A stretch of DNA of 38,790 nucleotides, from positions 1 to 38,790 of the forward strand of contig JAKSSA010000019.1 of NCBI GenBank assembly GCA_024403335.1. Direction: 5' to 3'. The notes below the pieces were generated by a model. That model was not told where the DNA came from. It did not search any database and saw only the letters and a program-made list of their open reading frames with translations. Source of the stretch: Lachnospiraceae bacterium. GTDB taxonomy: Bacteria; Bacillota; Clostridia; Lachnospirales; Lachnospiraceae. Below are positions 1 through 8,943 of this stretch, in pieces. The translations under genes were made by a program, and so were the position numbers. How positions within the stretch are numbered: position 1 is the first letter of the stretch; each line of letters begins with the position of its first letter.

Positions 1-1270
1 TATTTACATATACCTTTGAATTTTCATTTGAAAACTTAATCGCATTATCCAAAATTACCAAAAACATCTGCCTGATTCGTCCATAGTCACCTAAAACCAT
101 GTACATATCGTTATCCATGTCCATAACGATTTCAACATTTTTCTTTTCACCGATTGCCTGGCAGCTCTTAATAATATTGTCATTAAAAATCTGAACCAGA
201 TTGATAGGTTCCTTCTCAATTACAAAATCAGGATTCTGCATCTTTGAAAGTGAAAGCAAGTCATTGGTTAAACGTCTCATGGACTCACACTCACCAATCA
301 TCTTCTCGTAGGTTGCAGGAATTTTCGCTTCTGAAATCATTCCATCCTTAAGAGATTCCGTATATGCCATGAGTACAGTAATAGGGGTTTTAAGCTCATG
401 AGAAACATTTGCAAAGAAATCAAGTCTTGTCTGTTCAAGATTCTTTCTCTCTATTTCACCGGCCTTCAACTCTGCCGCCAAAAATCTCATAGCTTCTGTC
501 AATTCACCGATTTCATCATGTCTTTTACTTGTTACCTGGGGTATATCATAGTTTTTAGAAGCAAGTGTAACTGCTGCCTGCTGTACCTTTCTTATCGGAT
601 TGGTAAGCATTGAAGCAAAAAATACTGCTATCAAAAGTGAGATTGTAAGAGCAACCGCACTGCTTATCCAGATAAGTCTTTGTGCATTATTAACGATTTC
701 ATTCTGAAGTTCAACCTCTGAGGCAACAATTATGCAGCCTACGACATCACCGTTTGCAATTACAGGAACACCAAGTGACATGACATAATTATCATATTCC
801 TTAGCATAGGTATTCTTTACAGGCACTACTCTACCATTTCCTGCAAAGATATTATCAGCAATCTGTTTAAGTATGCCCTCAGAAATTATGCTAATAGAGC
901 TTACGCCTTCAATTATTGAGCTGTCCTCCATCAAGTCAAGTCCAAGCCCCTTAATTTTCAGATTTTCATCTGTTTCCGGATTTGAAATAGGCCAGATATC
1001 TACCTGCATGATTTCACGACACTGGTTCCAATAATTATTCCATGCGGTAAAATCTCTTGAGGACATGGGAGCATTGTAATAATCGGCACATGTGCTTGCC
1101 ACACTTTCAGCATTTTGTCTAAGCTTCTTTTCATAATCTTCAAAAGTTGCCTGTCTGTAAAGATTGAGATAAACAACACCCAAAGCAACCGCAAAAATAG
1201 TAATTGACAAAGCAAATGTCAAAAATGTTTTCGCAAAAAGATTCAGTTTTCTTTTAGAACGCTGTTTCAA
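1..1270 (-). CDS. Sensor histidine kinase, partial (3' end beyond the window)
   Basis: Membrane sensor kinase of a two-component system; 423 codons are visible and the rest of the ATPase domain lies off the left edge. I chose a TTG start at 1270: a stop lies two codons upstream and GGAG sits 6 nt before it. A membrane helix spans about residues 11-35, an extracytoplasmic sensor region about 36-197, a second helix about 198-220, then a HAMP-like segment. The H-box contains FFANVSHELKTP with the phospho-acceptor at His291, and the N-box begins at LDNAIKFS (Asn409). It starts 32 nt after the response regulator gene ends, so the two should be co-transcribed and form a cognate pair. The signal sensed cannot be read from sequence; the operon partner, a penicillin-binding protein, suggests a cell-envelope role. 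Confidence 0.93.
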   Translation of the reverse strand, partial: MKQRSKRKLNLFAKTFLTFALSITIFAVALGVVYLNLYRQATFEDYEKKLRQNAESVASTCADYYNAPMSSRDFTAWNNYWNQCREIMQVDIWPISNPETDENLKIKGLGLDLMEDSSIIEGVSSISIISEGILKQIADNIFAGNGRVVPVKNTYAKEYDNYVMSLGVPVIANGDVVGCIIVASEVELQNEIVNNAQRLIWISSAVALTISLLIAVFFASMLTNPIRKVQQAAVTLASKNYDIPQVTSKRHDEIGELTEAMRFLAAELKAGEIERKNLEQTRLDFFANVSHELKTPITVLMAYTESLKDGMISEAKIPATYEKMIGECESMRRLTNDLLSLSKMQNPDFVIEKEPINLVQIFNDNIIKSCQAIGEKKNVEIVMDMDNDMYMVLGDYGRIRQMFLVILDNAIKFSNENSKVYVN

Positions 1271-1302
1271 AATCTACTCCGACTGCAAAATGCTCTCAAA
1301 AA

Positions 1303-1992
1303 TTACTTATTCTTAATTTCAAACTTATAACCAACACCCCATTGTGTGCTTAAATCCCAATTAGGATGTTCAAACTTCGCAAGCTTTGCACGAAGTCTCT
1401 TAATGTGTGAGTCAACAGTTCTTGGATCGCCATAAAAGTCATATCCCCAAAGACTGTTCAAAAGATCATCTCTTGTAAAAATCTTATTAGGAGCTTTTGC
1501 AAGCGCCCACATGGTTTCCATTTCCTTTTTTGTAAGAGCAAGCTTGTTACCATCAATTGTACAAGTGTATTCATCAAGATTTATTGTAAGATTGTCTACT
1601 CTCAAAATATTAGCCTTGACTGAATCCTTGGTTTCCATTCTGCGAAGTACCGCTCTTACTCTTGCCATTACTTCGTTTGGACTAAAGGGCTTTACAATAT
1701 AGTCATCAGCACCTATGTCAAGTCCCATGATTTTTTCAAAATCTTCACCTCTGGCAGTAACCAAAATTACCGGCACATTGGACTCTGCACGAATCTTACG
1801 GCATACCTCATATCCATCTTCCTTCGGCATCATTACATCAAGCAAAACAGCTGATGGATTAAATCTTTTGAAAAATTCAAATGCTTCCTGTCCATCCTTT
1901 GCAACAATTGCCTCATAGCCTTCTTTTCTGGCATAGTTTGCCAAAATTTCAGTTATATCATCATTATCATCTGCAATTAAAATCTTCTGCAT
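1303..1992 (-). CDS. OmpR/PhoB-family response regulator
   Basis: DNA-binding response regulator of 229 residues, the usual length for this family. The receiver domain (about 1-120) has the acidic pair in ADDND, the phospho-acceptor Asp in VLLDVMMP, the switch Thr in LVTARG and the conserved Lys in IVKPFSP. The C-terminal winged-helix domain (about 130-226) ends with the typical TQWGVGYKFE hairpin. It lies 31 nt downstream of the penicillin-binding protein gene and directly upstream of the histidine kinase. It probably controls envelope functions, perhaps including its own operon, but no binding site was identified. Confidence 0.96.
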   Translation of the reverse strand: MQKILIADDNDDITEILANYARKEGYEAIVAKDGQEAFEFFKRFNPSAVLLDVMMPKEDGYEVCRKIRAESNVPVILVTARGEDFEKIMGLDIGADDYIVKPFSPNEVMARVRAVLRRMETKDSVKANILRVDNLTINLDEYTCTIDGNKLALTKKEMETMWALAKAPNKIFTRDDLLNSLWGYDFYGDPRTVDSHIKRLRAKLAKFEHPNWDLSTQWGVGYKFEIKNK

Positions 1993-2023
1993 TAATTATT
2001 CTCCTGATTTTCAAAATACAAAC

Positions 2024-5000
2024 TTAAGGATTTTCACTATCTTCAGGCTTTTGTCCGTCCTCAAGTTTTGATTCTTCTTCCTCAAGTCTTAATCTCTCTT
2101 CTTCAAGTCTTAAGCGTTCTTCCTCTTCAAGTCTGAGTCTTTCTTCTTCCTCTGCTTTTCTTATGTAATAATCCTGTAGCTGTGCTGCTGCCTGAATCTG
2201 AATATATGCAGGAACATTATTTGTTATTTCCTCTTCAGGTTCTGAATGAATCGTACATACCACCTTAGGAACAAGATTGTTTGTATCTTCAGTGCTATAC
2301 AAATACTCTATCTTTTCAAGCGATTCAGGACGACCAACCTCAAGAATGCTTTTTAAGAAGCCTTCGTTAATACCCCTTGCATCATAATATTCCTTATTAT
2401 CATTATAAATTATTCTTGCTATATCTTCGTTCGGGGTCTGAATTTCCATAAGCGGATAAATCAATCCAAGAAGTGAAGCAACCTCAGCTCTTGAAAGTCT
2501 GTTTGTTCTAAGGAATATGTCACCGATAGTAGGATCAAGTGTTAATTCAATAATCTCTTCATCATATCCTACATCCATACCATCAACTAAATATACCTCA
2601 CCATCAGCACTTGTCATTGTCTTCATATCATCATTTATGAAGAATGTTCCAAGCACGCTTGTAATTGTACCATTAGGATGTAAAGTGAAAATTCCATCAG
2701 GACTTTTATAGGTTCCATCTGGCTGAAGAACATAGTTCTTCGGATGTTTTAATGGCGGAACCTTCTCGCTTACAAATTCGCCTGTTGTTTCATCAATATA
2801 ACCAAAGTCAACAACCTCACCTGTTGCTGGGTCTACTACTTCAATTCGATCATGCTTTGCAGTCTCATTTTTAATGATTTCACCATTTTCGTCTTCCTCT
2901 AAAATTTCACCGGTTTCCTTATCAATTTTAACTACCTGAAGATAGGTTGTGTCATATTTCGGAGGATTTGTCGTCAAATCATATTCTGTAGGATAATATA
3001 TAACCGGCTCATCATGAAGGAATAATATTCTTTCTACAGTTCTTACACAGTTCTCGCAGGCAAGCTCACCTGATTCCCTGCACAATTTAACCTTTATGTG
3101 ACAATCACAGTAATCAGTAGGAACTGTACCAATCGCAAAATATTCAACAGATACCGTTGAACCGCCCTGCGCCTTATCGCATATGCCATCGATAGCCAGC
3201 TTTCCGCTCTTTGTACAAATCTTTGCTTTTACAACAGAGTTTGGAACCTCAAAAGGAACATCCGGCAATGCTTTGTACATCTGGACTGTTTCCATAATTT
3301 TAGCCCAGATAACTCTTTCATAGCTGTCATCCTGAGTAAGGTTGTTATCAAATCCTGCCCAGATTGAAGCAGTATAATATGGCGTATAACCACAGAACCA
3401 GAAGTCAACATTGTTTGTTGTAGAACCTGTTTTTCCTGCAACCGCAACCTTGCTTTCAGTAAATTTCGCTCTTCTTCCGGTACCCTCATCAGAAACTACA
3501 GATTCCATTGCATTGGTTAAAAGAAATGCTGTGGAATTTTTCATAACCTGTTTAGGCTCAGCTTCATGAGAAATCAGCAGATTGCCATTATGGTCATAAA
3601 CTTTAGTATAGTAGTAAGGCTTGTTATAAAGACCACCGTTTGCTATAGTCGCATATGCGGCTGTCATTTCAATATTAGTAACACCATCAGTAAGTGAACC
3701 AAGTGCAAGCGGCAATACAAGGTCAGTCATTACAGCGCCGTTCTCATTTACCTTACGGTCAACAATTGTTGTAAAGCCAAGTTTTTTCAAATATTCATAA
3801 GAAGCTGCAGGCGTTACCATTTCCATGGTCTTTACCGCAAGAATATTCATTGAATAGAAAATACCACGTTTAAGATAAGATACTCCATAAAATTTCGTCT
3901 TGGCAGTTTTATACCAGTTATTTACCTCAGTATCTGTACCCGCATAGAAATAAGGATAATCTTCAATAGGCGTAGCAAGGGTCATTCCAAGCATGTCAAT
4001 TGCAGGAACATAGCTTGCAAGTACCTTAAAGGTTGAACCAACCTGTCTTAAGGTTGTAGTCGCTCTGTTTAAAGTACGATTTGCAGTCTTTTCATGTCTT
4101 CCGCCTGTAAGCGCGACTACCGCACCTGTCTTGTGGTCCATCATTGAGAAGGATACCTGCGGCTGAATTACAGCTTCATTTCTTTCAAGAATAACTGTAT
4201 CACCTGCTTCAAGAATAGAATCCCTGAATTCCTTTGTCTTTTCATCACAGTAATCCTTGTCAAAGAAATATACATAATATACACCCTTAACCAAATTGAG
4301 CATAACCTTATCGTCATTTTCAAAATAGTTATGATATTTCAACAAATCATTAAGCTGATAGTGAATTACAGTACCATCTGCTTTACGAACAGAAATCGCA
4401 TATGTAAGTTCATAATATGAGCCTTTTCCAAGTTCAGGATAAAGAGAATCATCAGCTAAAATTGTATCAACAATATTCTGAATTTCAGGATCCTGTGTTG
4501 TATAAACCTCCAGACCTCCGGAATAAATCATTGAAACAGCCTGAGTACTTGTATATCCTAACTCCTGTAAATCTTTGATGAGCTGGGTAATAACCTCATC
4601 GGTAAAATAGGAATATGTCAACGAACTTGCATCCACATAAGTTCTGTTTACAACTTCGTCAATACGCTTATAGAGGTCTTCTGTGTCAGCAACTGCCTCG
4701 TCATATTCCTCCTGTGTGCACCAGCCAAACTCAAGCATGTATCTTAATACGACTTCTCTTCTTTCTGCATTCTTTTCAGGCGAAGAAACCGGTCCGTAAA
4801 TAGAAGGTCCCTTGGGAATAGCTGCAAGACAAGCTGCTTCTGATAAGGTAAGTTCAAAAACATCCTTGCCAAAATAGTTTTGAGCTGCGGTCTGAATACC
4901 ATAAGAACCATTACCAAGGTTTAAGGAATTCAAATAATACTCTAATATCAGTTCCTTGCTGTACTTGTTTTCAAGACTGACAGCCAAAAACTGTTCCTGT

Positions 5001-5530
5001 ATTTTTCTGACGATTTTATCGACAGTAGTTTCTTCCTGTCCACCACCAAATACCTGGTTTTTCAAAAGCTGCTGTGTAATAGTACTGCCACCGCTTCCGC
5101 CAAGGCTCATACTCGTAACAGCCTCATATACTGCTCTGAAAATACTTCTTACGTCGATACCCTTGTGAACATAGAAACGCTCGTCTTCAATTGCAACAAA
5201 GCAGTCTGAAACCTGCTTGGGAATCTGGTCATAAGTAACGTAAACTCGGTTTGCACCTGCAGAAATCAAAGTCTGAGATACACTGCCATCGTTGTAATAA
5301 AAGGTCGTTTTATAGCCAGACGGCATTACATTTATTTCTTCTATTTTAGGTGTTGTTGTTGCAAGTCCTCTTATAACACCATATACACCAAAAACGCCTA
5401 TTGCCATAAGCGCTACGAAAAATACCAGAAAAAGCCTGAAAAACCAAACATTAACCTTACTTGACAATCTGCTGGTTCCAAGTCTTAACTGTTTTATTTT
5501 TGCAGTTGTAGATTTTTCGCTAAAATTCAC
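2024..5530 (-). CDS. Class A penicillin-binding protein (transglycosylase/transpeptidase) with long acidic tail
   Basis: Bifunctional peptidoglycan synthase of 1168 residues, long for PBP1a types. A cytoplasmic N-terminus is followed by one membrane helix (about 28-55). The GT51 glycosyltransferase domain has EDERFYVHKGID (catalytic Glu near 115) and GGSTITQQLLKN. The transpeptidase domain has S-T-F-K (Ser near 499), S-M-N (near 560) and K-T-G-S (near 700). After it comes a Cys-containing segment (CDC, CxxxxxxxCxxC), then a region of PDGT/PNGT-type beta-hairpin sequence, and finally a Glu/Arg-rich repeat of RLRLEEEE type predicted to be a charged helix. The start overlaps the yigZ stop by 4 nt (ATGA). 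The two-component genes follow, so cell-wall synthesis and signalling share one transcript. Confidence 0.96.
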   Translation of the reverse strand: MNFSEKSTTAKIKQLRLGTSRLSSKVNVWFFRLFLVFFVALMAIGVFGVYGVIRGLATTTPKIEEINVMPSGYKTTFYYNDGSVSQTLISAGANRVYVTYDQIPKQVSDCFVAIEDERFYVHKGIDVRSIFRAVYEAVTSMSLGGSGGSTITQQLLKNQVFGGGQEETTVDKIVRKIQEQFLAVSLENKYSKELILEYYLNSLNLGNGSYGIQTAAQNYFGKDVFELTLSEAACLAAIPKGPSIYGPVSSPEKNAERREVVLRYMLEFGWCTQEEYDEAVADTEDLYKRIDEVVNRTYVDASSLTYSYFTDEVITQLIKDLQELGYTSTQAVSMIYSGGLEVYTTQDPEIQNIVDTILADDSLYPELGKGSYYELTYAISVRKADGTVIHYQLNDLLKYHNYFENDDKVMLNLVKGVYYVYFFDKDYCDEKTKEFRDSILEAGDTVILERNEAVIQPQVSFSMMDHKTGAVVALTGGRHEKTANRTLNRATTTLRQVGSTFKVLASYVPAIDMLGMTLATPIEDYPYFYAGTDTEVNNWYKTAKTKFYGVSYLKRGIFYSMNILAVKTMEMVTPAASYEYLKKLGFTTIVDRKVNENGAVMTDLVLPLALGSLTDGVTNIEMTAAYATIANGGLYNKPYYYTKVYDHNGNLLISHEAEPKQVMKNSTAFLLTNAMESVVSDEGTGRRAKFTESKVAVAGKTGSTTNNVDFWFCGYTPYYTASIWAGFDNNLTQDDSYERVIWAKIMETVQMYKALPDVPFEVPNSVVKAKICTKSGKLAIDGICDKAQGGSTVSVEYFAIGTVPTDYCDCHIKVKLCRESGELACENCVRTVERILFLHDEPVIYYPTEYDLTTNPPKYDTTYLQVVKIDKETGEILEEDENGEIIKNETAKHDRIEVVDPATGEVVDFGYIDETTGEFVSEKVPPLKHPKNYVLQPDGTYKSPDGIFTLHPNGTITSVLGTFFINDDMKTMTSADGEVYLVDGMDVGYDEEIIELTLDPTIGDIFLRTNRLSRAEVASLLGLIYPLMEIQTPNEDIARIIYNDNKEYYDARGINEGFLKSILEVGRPESLEKIEYLYSTEDTNNLVPKVVCTIHSEPEEEITNNVPAYIQIQAAAQLQDYYIRKAEEEERLRLEEEERLRLEEERLRLEEEESKLEDGQKPEDSENP

Positions 5531-6147
5531 ACAAATCTTCTTTCTTTATCAACTATATTTACACTGCCCAAAGTCAGATTAGTTATATCTGTTATAAATT
5601 TCTCCTCGTTTTCAGGGAATATGAGGCATTTGAAGGTCACCTCTTCCAAATATACCGTTTCTAAAATTTCCACGCTGTTTGTCTGGCAATAATTCAAAAC
5701 AGCATTTGAAGCTTTATAATTTGTCACAAAGGTAACAATAAGAGAGTCCTTTTGTTCTCCTATTACCGCATTTTCCAATGCAAGCTTTGCTGCTCCCTGA
5801 TATGCTCTAACCAAGCCGCCCGGGCCAAGCAAAGTTCCTCCAAAATATCTTGTTACTACTATACAAATATTCGTCAGACCTGAACCATTAATGACATCCA
5901 TAATCGGCATGCCTGCTGTTCTCTGAGGTTCTCCATCATCAGAATAACGTTTAATTTCTTTCGCATTTCCGATAATATATGCAAAGCAGTGATGTTTGGC
6001 ATCATAATACTTTTTCTTTTCAGCCTTGATAAATTCTTCTGCGCTCTCTTCAGTTTCGCAAAAACACATCTCGGCTATAAAACGAGACTTTCTGTCAACA
6101 TATTCCCCGCTTCCGGGCTCTTTTATGTACTTAATTGATTCACTCAT
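5527..6147 (-). CDS. yigZ: YigZ/IMPACT family protein
   Basis: Protein of 206 residues matching the UPF0029/IMPACT family throughout: an N-terminal KSRFIAEMCF segment, KHHCFAYIIG, SDDGEPQRTAGMP and VTRYFGGTLLGPGGLVRAY. The C-terminal part resembles the small EF-G-domain-V-like domain of YigZ proteins. The family's cellular role is poorly defined; links to translation control and peptide-like substrates have been proposed. It is the second gene of the operon, starting 20 nt after the DUF4250 stop and overlapping the penicillin-binding protein start by 4 nt. Confidence 0.94.
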   Translation of the reverse strand: MSESIKYIKEPGSGEYVDRKSRFIAEMCFCETEESAEEFIKAEKKKYYDAKHHCFAYIIGNAKEIKRYSDDGEPQRTAGMPIMDVINGSGLTNICIVVTRYFGGTLLGPGGLVRAYQGAAKLALENAVIGEQKDSLIVTFVTNYKASNAVLNYCQTNSVEILETVYLEEVTFKCLIFPENEEKFITDITNLTLGSVNIVDKERRFV

Positions 6148-6167
6148 CGCTTTTAATAGTAAAAAGA

Positions 6168-6344
6168 TTATACCAAGGGTACAATTTTGCGCTTTTCTTC
6201 TGAATATTCATATCCTATAGACTTCATTAATGCCACAAAAGTTTCATAAGTAATGTCCAAATCCTCAAGACAGTCCTCTAAAGAAGCCTGGGTATCGCGA
6301 AGCTTGGTATTAATAACACTTAAAATAATAAACGGGTCTTTCAT
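6168..6344 (-). CDS. DUF4250 family small protein
   Basis: A 58-residue ORF. The product begins MKDPFIILSVINTKLRD and continues with an acidic helix and SIGYEYSEE. This is the pattern I recall for the DUF4250 family of Clostridia: start, hydrophobic N-terminus, NxKLRD, acidic helix, then a Gly-aromatic-x-Tyr turn. The function is unknown. A purine-rich AGAGAAAG lies just before the ATG. It is the first gene of the yigZ-pbp-two-component operon and sits about 70 nt downstream of a near-consensus promoter. The family call comes from memory and needs a profile search. Confidence 0.8.
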   Translation of the reverse strand: MKDPFIILSVINTKLRDTQASLEDCLEDLDITYETFVALMKSIGYEYSEEKRKIVPLV

Positions 6345-6421
6345 ATCTTTCTCTTGAAATTATAATTCTCTTATCTTAAAATAACTGACAGTAGCCAAAA
6401 GTATGGCTCTCCAAATATAGT

Positions 6422-6450
6422 ATTATATTACTTTTACACAATTTTTTCAA
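6422..6450 (-). promoter_or_regulatory. Sigma-A promoter of the DUF4250-yigZ-pbp operon
   Basis: Read on the minus strand, TTGAAA (6450-6445) is followed after exactly 17 nt by TATAAT (6427-6422). This predicts a start near 6415 and a leader of about 70 nt. No equally good promoter was found for the divergent gene at 6466. Confidence 0.75.
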
Positions 6451-6465
6451 CCGAAAGGAGTTTCC

Positions 6466-6708
6466 ATGAAAAAAATCTTATCTTATATAACACTTTGTTT
6501 ACTTGCTGCAAGCATCATTTTCTTAATCGTTGCTGCTTTCCTTGCAACACCTGAAAACAATACTCTTTTCAAGGTTGCACTTGTAACCGTTATCTTCCTT
6601 CCAATTCTTCTTTGGGCTCTTTGGTATTATTACAAAAAAGTTCACGATGATGACAACAGAAATGACAGTATAAATGACATTGTTAATAACGATTGTGACA
6701 ATAATTAG
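6466..6708 (+). CDS. Small two-helix membrane protein, unknown function
   Basis: An 80-residue protein with two hydrophobic helices (about 4-27 and 34-55), then a positively charged KK and a polar tail rich in Asp and Asn (DDDNRNDSINDIVNNDCDNN). A strong AAAGGAG lies 6 nt before the ATG, which supports it being real. I recognise no family. It stands alone, divergent from the penicillin-binding protein operon and convergent with the esterase gene. Confidence 0.7.
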   Translation: MKKILSYITLCLLAASIIFLIVAAFLATPENNTLFKVALVTVIFLPILLWALWYYYKKVHDDDNRNDSINDIVNNDCDNN

Positions 6709-6753
6709 TAATGATTAAAAAATATTATTTAAGCTTTCCGGTCGCAAACGTAC

Positions 6754-7797
6754 TTAAATCAAAGCCTTAATTTTTTCAGTTACCGCATCAGCCATTTTTC
6801 TTTGTGTAATCTTACTTGGATGGTAATCTGCACCCATTCCATCTTCAGCACCCTTCTGTACTTCAATTTCCACAAAATGTATATCAACGCCTTCTGCCTT
6901 AAGCATTTCAACTACCTTTTTCTCAGCACTCATTACATTTCTTGACATAACGCCATAAGTAACTACAAGCTTTGAATTTGGTCTGTGGCTTGCAACCATT
7001 GACAAAAATTTATAAAAACCATCAGTAAATTCCTGCAATCTGTCTTCATAATTTCTGACATAGGAATCATCATTTGTACCTATGTTAATTACTACTATCT
7101 GAGGATTAAAAGAATTAAAATCATTCTTAGTTTCCTTTTCAAGCCCGATAAACTCTTCTCCGGCAACATCCTGCATCTCATATACCGTATGCATCAAAGG
7201 ATATGAATCATCCTTTTCATTTATGTCTTCAGGGATATAATGGGTAAGAATTCCATTTCCGCTCCAGGAAATTAAATTCAAATCTGCATCAAGCTTTTCG
7301 GCTGTGAGATAGGCAAATGCATAAATAGGATTCTCGGTTGCTGTAGTGAAATGGCAAAGCTCATTCTCCGCTTCAACACCATAGCCGCAGGTTATTGAGT
7401 TACCAATAAACTCTATACGTCTTTCCCTATATTCTGTAAGAGCAATTTCCTTATCGCATATGATTTTATCAATTGCAACCTTTCCGAATTTAGTCTCAGA
7501 AAGTCGCATTATTCTTATGGTCACCTTTTCATTTTTATCTGACTCGTAAATTAAATATTCTTTATTTGGCTCATCCAAAGCAATTCTCTTAACATATTCA
7601 CCATTAATAAAGATACCAATATTACCTTCATCTGTCGGGTGACCTGACAAATCTGTCCTGATTGATGCATATACTTTGGAAGAAGCTGTAACAAATTCAA
7701 CATAGGCTGCTGAAAAGCTTAAATATAAAGTTCCATCTTTTATTACATGGCGGCCCATAATTTTAGAATTTTCTTTTGTAAGATTTATTTCAAACAT
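6754..7797 (-). CDS. SGNH esterase, carbohydrate esterase family 2-like
   Basis: A 347-residue protein with the two-part CE2 architecture: an N-terminal jelly-roll domain (about 1-120) and an SGNH/GDSL hydrolase domain (about 125-347). Visible blocks are FIGNSITCGYG (nucleophile Ser134), SWSGNG, NIGTNDDSY (Asn242) and GADYHPS (catalytic His326). CE2 enzymes remove acetyl groups from plant polysaccharides or their oligosaccharides. No signal peptide is present, so this one probably acts in the cytoplasm on imported acetylated sugars. The start is preceded by AAGG 11 nt upstream, plus a short overlapping ORF with a better ribosome site. Confidence 0.88.
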   Translation of the reverse strand: MFEINLTKENSKIMGRHVIKDGTLYLSFSAAYVEFVTASSKVYASIRTDLSGHPTDEGNIGIFINGEYVKRIALDEPNKEYLIYESDKNEKVTIRIMRLSETKFGKVAIDKIICDKEIALTEYRERRIEFIGNSITCGYGVEAENELCHFTTATENPIYAFAYLTAEKLDADLNLISWSGNGILTHYIPEDINEKDDSYPLMHTVYEMQDVAGEEFIGLEKETKNDFNSFNPQIVVINIGTNDDSYVRNYEDRLQEFTDGFYKFLSMVASHRPNSKLVVTYGVMSRNVMSAEKKVVEMLKAEGVDIHFVEIEVQKGAEDGMGADYHPSKITQRKMADAVTEKIKALI

Positions 7798-7820
7798 AGT
7801 TTTAACTGCCTTAAAGACAT
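7785..7820 (-). other. Possible 11-codon leader ORF overlapping the esterase start
   Basis: On the minus strand a perfect AAGGAG (7828-7823) precedes ATG at 7820 by 2 nt. The short ORF (MSLRQLKLCLK) ends at TAA 7787-7785, ten bases into the esterase gene in a different frame. It could couple translation of the esterase, but the AAGGAG-ATG spacing is tight and it may be chance. Confidence 0.3.
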
Positions 7821-7830
7821 TACTCCTTAC

Positions 7831-7870
7831 TATTATTTACTATTATTTACTATTATTTACTGCTATTTGC
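7831..7870. repeat. 10-bp tandem repeat upstream of the esterase gene
   Basis: Three exact copies of TATTATTTAC (7831-7860) are followed by a diverged fourth, TGCTATTTGC (7861-7870). On the transcribed strand it reads GTAAATAATA repeats ending just before the AAGGAG. Confidence 0.85.
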
Positions 7871-7880
7871 GACAATATCA

Positions 7881-7922
7881 TAAATCGCTATATAATACCA
7901 CAATGCTAATATTAAATCGCTA
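7881..7922 (-). promoter_or_regulatory. Operator-like direct repeats around the esterase promoter
   Basis: The 10-mer TAAATCGCTA occurs at 7881-7890 and 7913-7922, 32 bp apart (about three helical turns). Between them on the minus strand lies TGGTATTAT, an extended -10 with TATTAT at 7897-7892; the upstream repeat covers the -35 position. This arrangement suits a repressor binding both sides of a promoter. Confidence 0.45.
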
Positions 7923-7980
7923 AATCATGCCATATTTCAATGCAAATAGTTATCATTTATATAATAAGCTTTGCATCAGA

Positions 7981-8030
7981 ATATACAAAACGACCATTCA
8001 AGTTATCTTGTATATGGTCGTTAGTTTTGT
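7981..8030 (-). terminator. Terminator of the Ig-like protein gene
   Basis: The arms AACGACCAT (7989-7997) and ATGGTCGTT (8014-8022) enclose a second stem, CAAG-TTAT-CTTG. Read on the minus strand the hairpin is followed by TTGTATATTC. It lies about 40 nt past the end of the secreted protein gene. Confidence 0.65.
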
Positions 8031-8068
8031 TTATCCAATTTTCAGAATCACCGTTTCCTCAGAACTGA

Positions 8069-8734
8069 TTATTCATTCTTAGTCAGATTGCTGACGAAAG
8101 TAGCAAAATCAATAGGTTCTTCTTCATCAAGATGATCAACAACTGTGACCTTACATGATGAGTAATTGCCATTCTTGATAAACGCATAAACAGTAGCGTC
8201 ACCAACTTCGTGAGCTGTCAGCCATCCTGTCGGACTAACCGAAACAATTTCGGGATGTTCAGAGAAAAATGTAACCTTCTCTGTTGATGTCATCGGCAAT
8301 ACGATTCTATCAAGAAAATAAGTATTATAAACGTCTAAAGACATTGTAAGCTTACTATCAATTAATATAACGAAAAGTGCCGGAGGACCAACAGTAACTT
8401 TACAGGTTAAAACATTAACTGTTTTCCATCCTTCCTTGACTTCAACCTTAACTGTGGCTGTACCGATAGAAACAGCGGTCATCATTCCTGTATCCTTTAT
8501 ACTTACAATTGCATCATTAGAAGACTTATATACAATCTTCTGCTTTGCTGTTGTATTATATACTCTCAACTGAAATTGTTCACCTTTAACAAGCTCCTGG
8601 CTGTTGACATTTAACTTCGGTAATAAACGTTCTTCTGCATGTGCGGTATTTCCCTTTCCGAAAACGCCTACACACAAAAGCACCAACGCGAAGCTGAGGG
8701 AAACAATAATTTTTCTTAAGTTTTTAATTTGCAT
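8069..8734 (-). CDS. Secreted protein with two bacterial Ig-like (BIG2) domains
   Basis: Start chosen at the ATG at 8734: GGAGG lies 8 nt upstream. An in-frame TTG five codons further upstream overlaps that ribosome site and is less likely. The product has 221 residues. A signal peptide (KNLRKIIVSLSFALVLLCVGVFG, cleavage near AHAEE) is followed by two Ig-like repeats of the BIG2 type, the first with IVYKSSNDAIVSIKDTG and GTATVKVEV, the second with VTFFSEHPEIVSVSPTG and GDATVYAFI. No sortase motif, membrane anchor or enzymatic domain is visible, so it is probably released or loosely wall-bound. It is divergent from the XRE regulator. Confidence 0.85.
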   Translation of the reverse strand: MQIKNLRKIIVSLSFALVLLCVGVFGKGNTAHAEERLLPKLNVNSQELVKGEQFQLRVYNTTAKQKIVYKSSNDAIVSIKDTGMMTAVSIGTATVKVEVKEGWKTVNVLTCKVTVGPPALFVILIDSKLTMSLDVYNTYFLDRIVLPMTSTEKVTFFSEHPEIVSVSPTGWLTAHEVGDATVYAFIKNGNYSSCKVTVVDHLDEEEPIDFATFVSNLTKNE

Positions 8735-8943
8735 TTTCTTTCCCTCCAAATTGGAAATAACATTGCACCCAAGAAAATTATATCGGCTTTATGTGTCATA
8801 TTATTGTCAAAAACAGTTTTCTTTTAAGTCAAATCATGACTCAGATTACAACACAAAACAGCTTCGGTTGGTCAAGTGTTTGATAAAACTTCACAAAAAG
8901 ACTTCAAAAATCAGTCATTTCGTCAAAACTCCACATTTTGTGT

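Noticed and set aside
6728..6758. Terminator between the small membrane gene and the esterase
   Set aside because: Only a 6-bp AT-rich stem overlapping the esterase stop; too weak to call.
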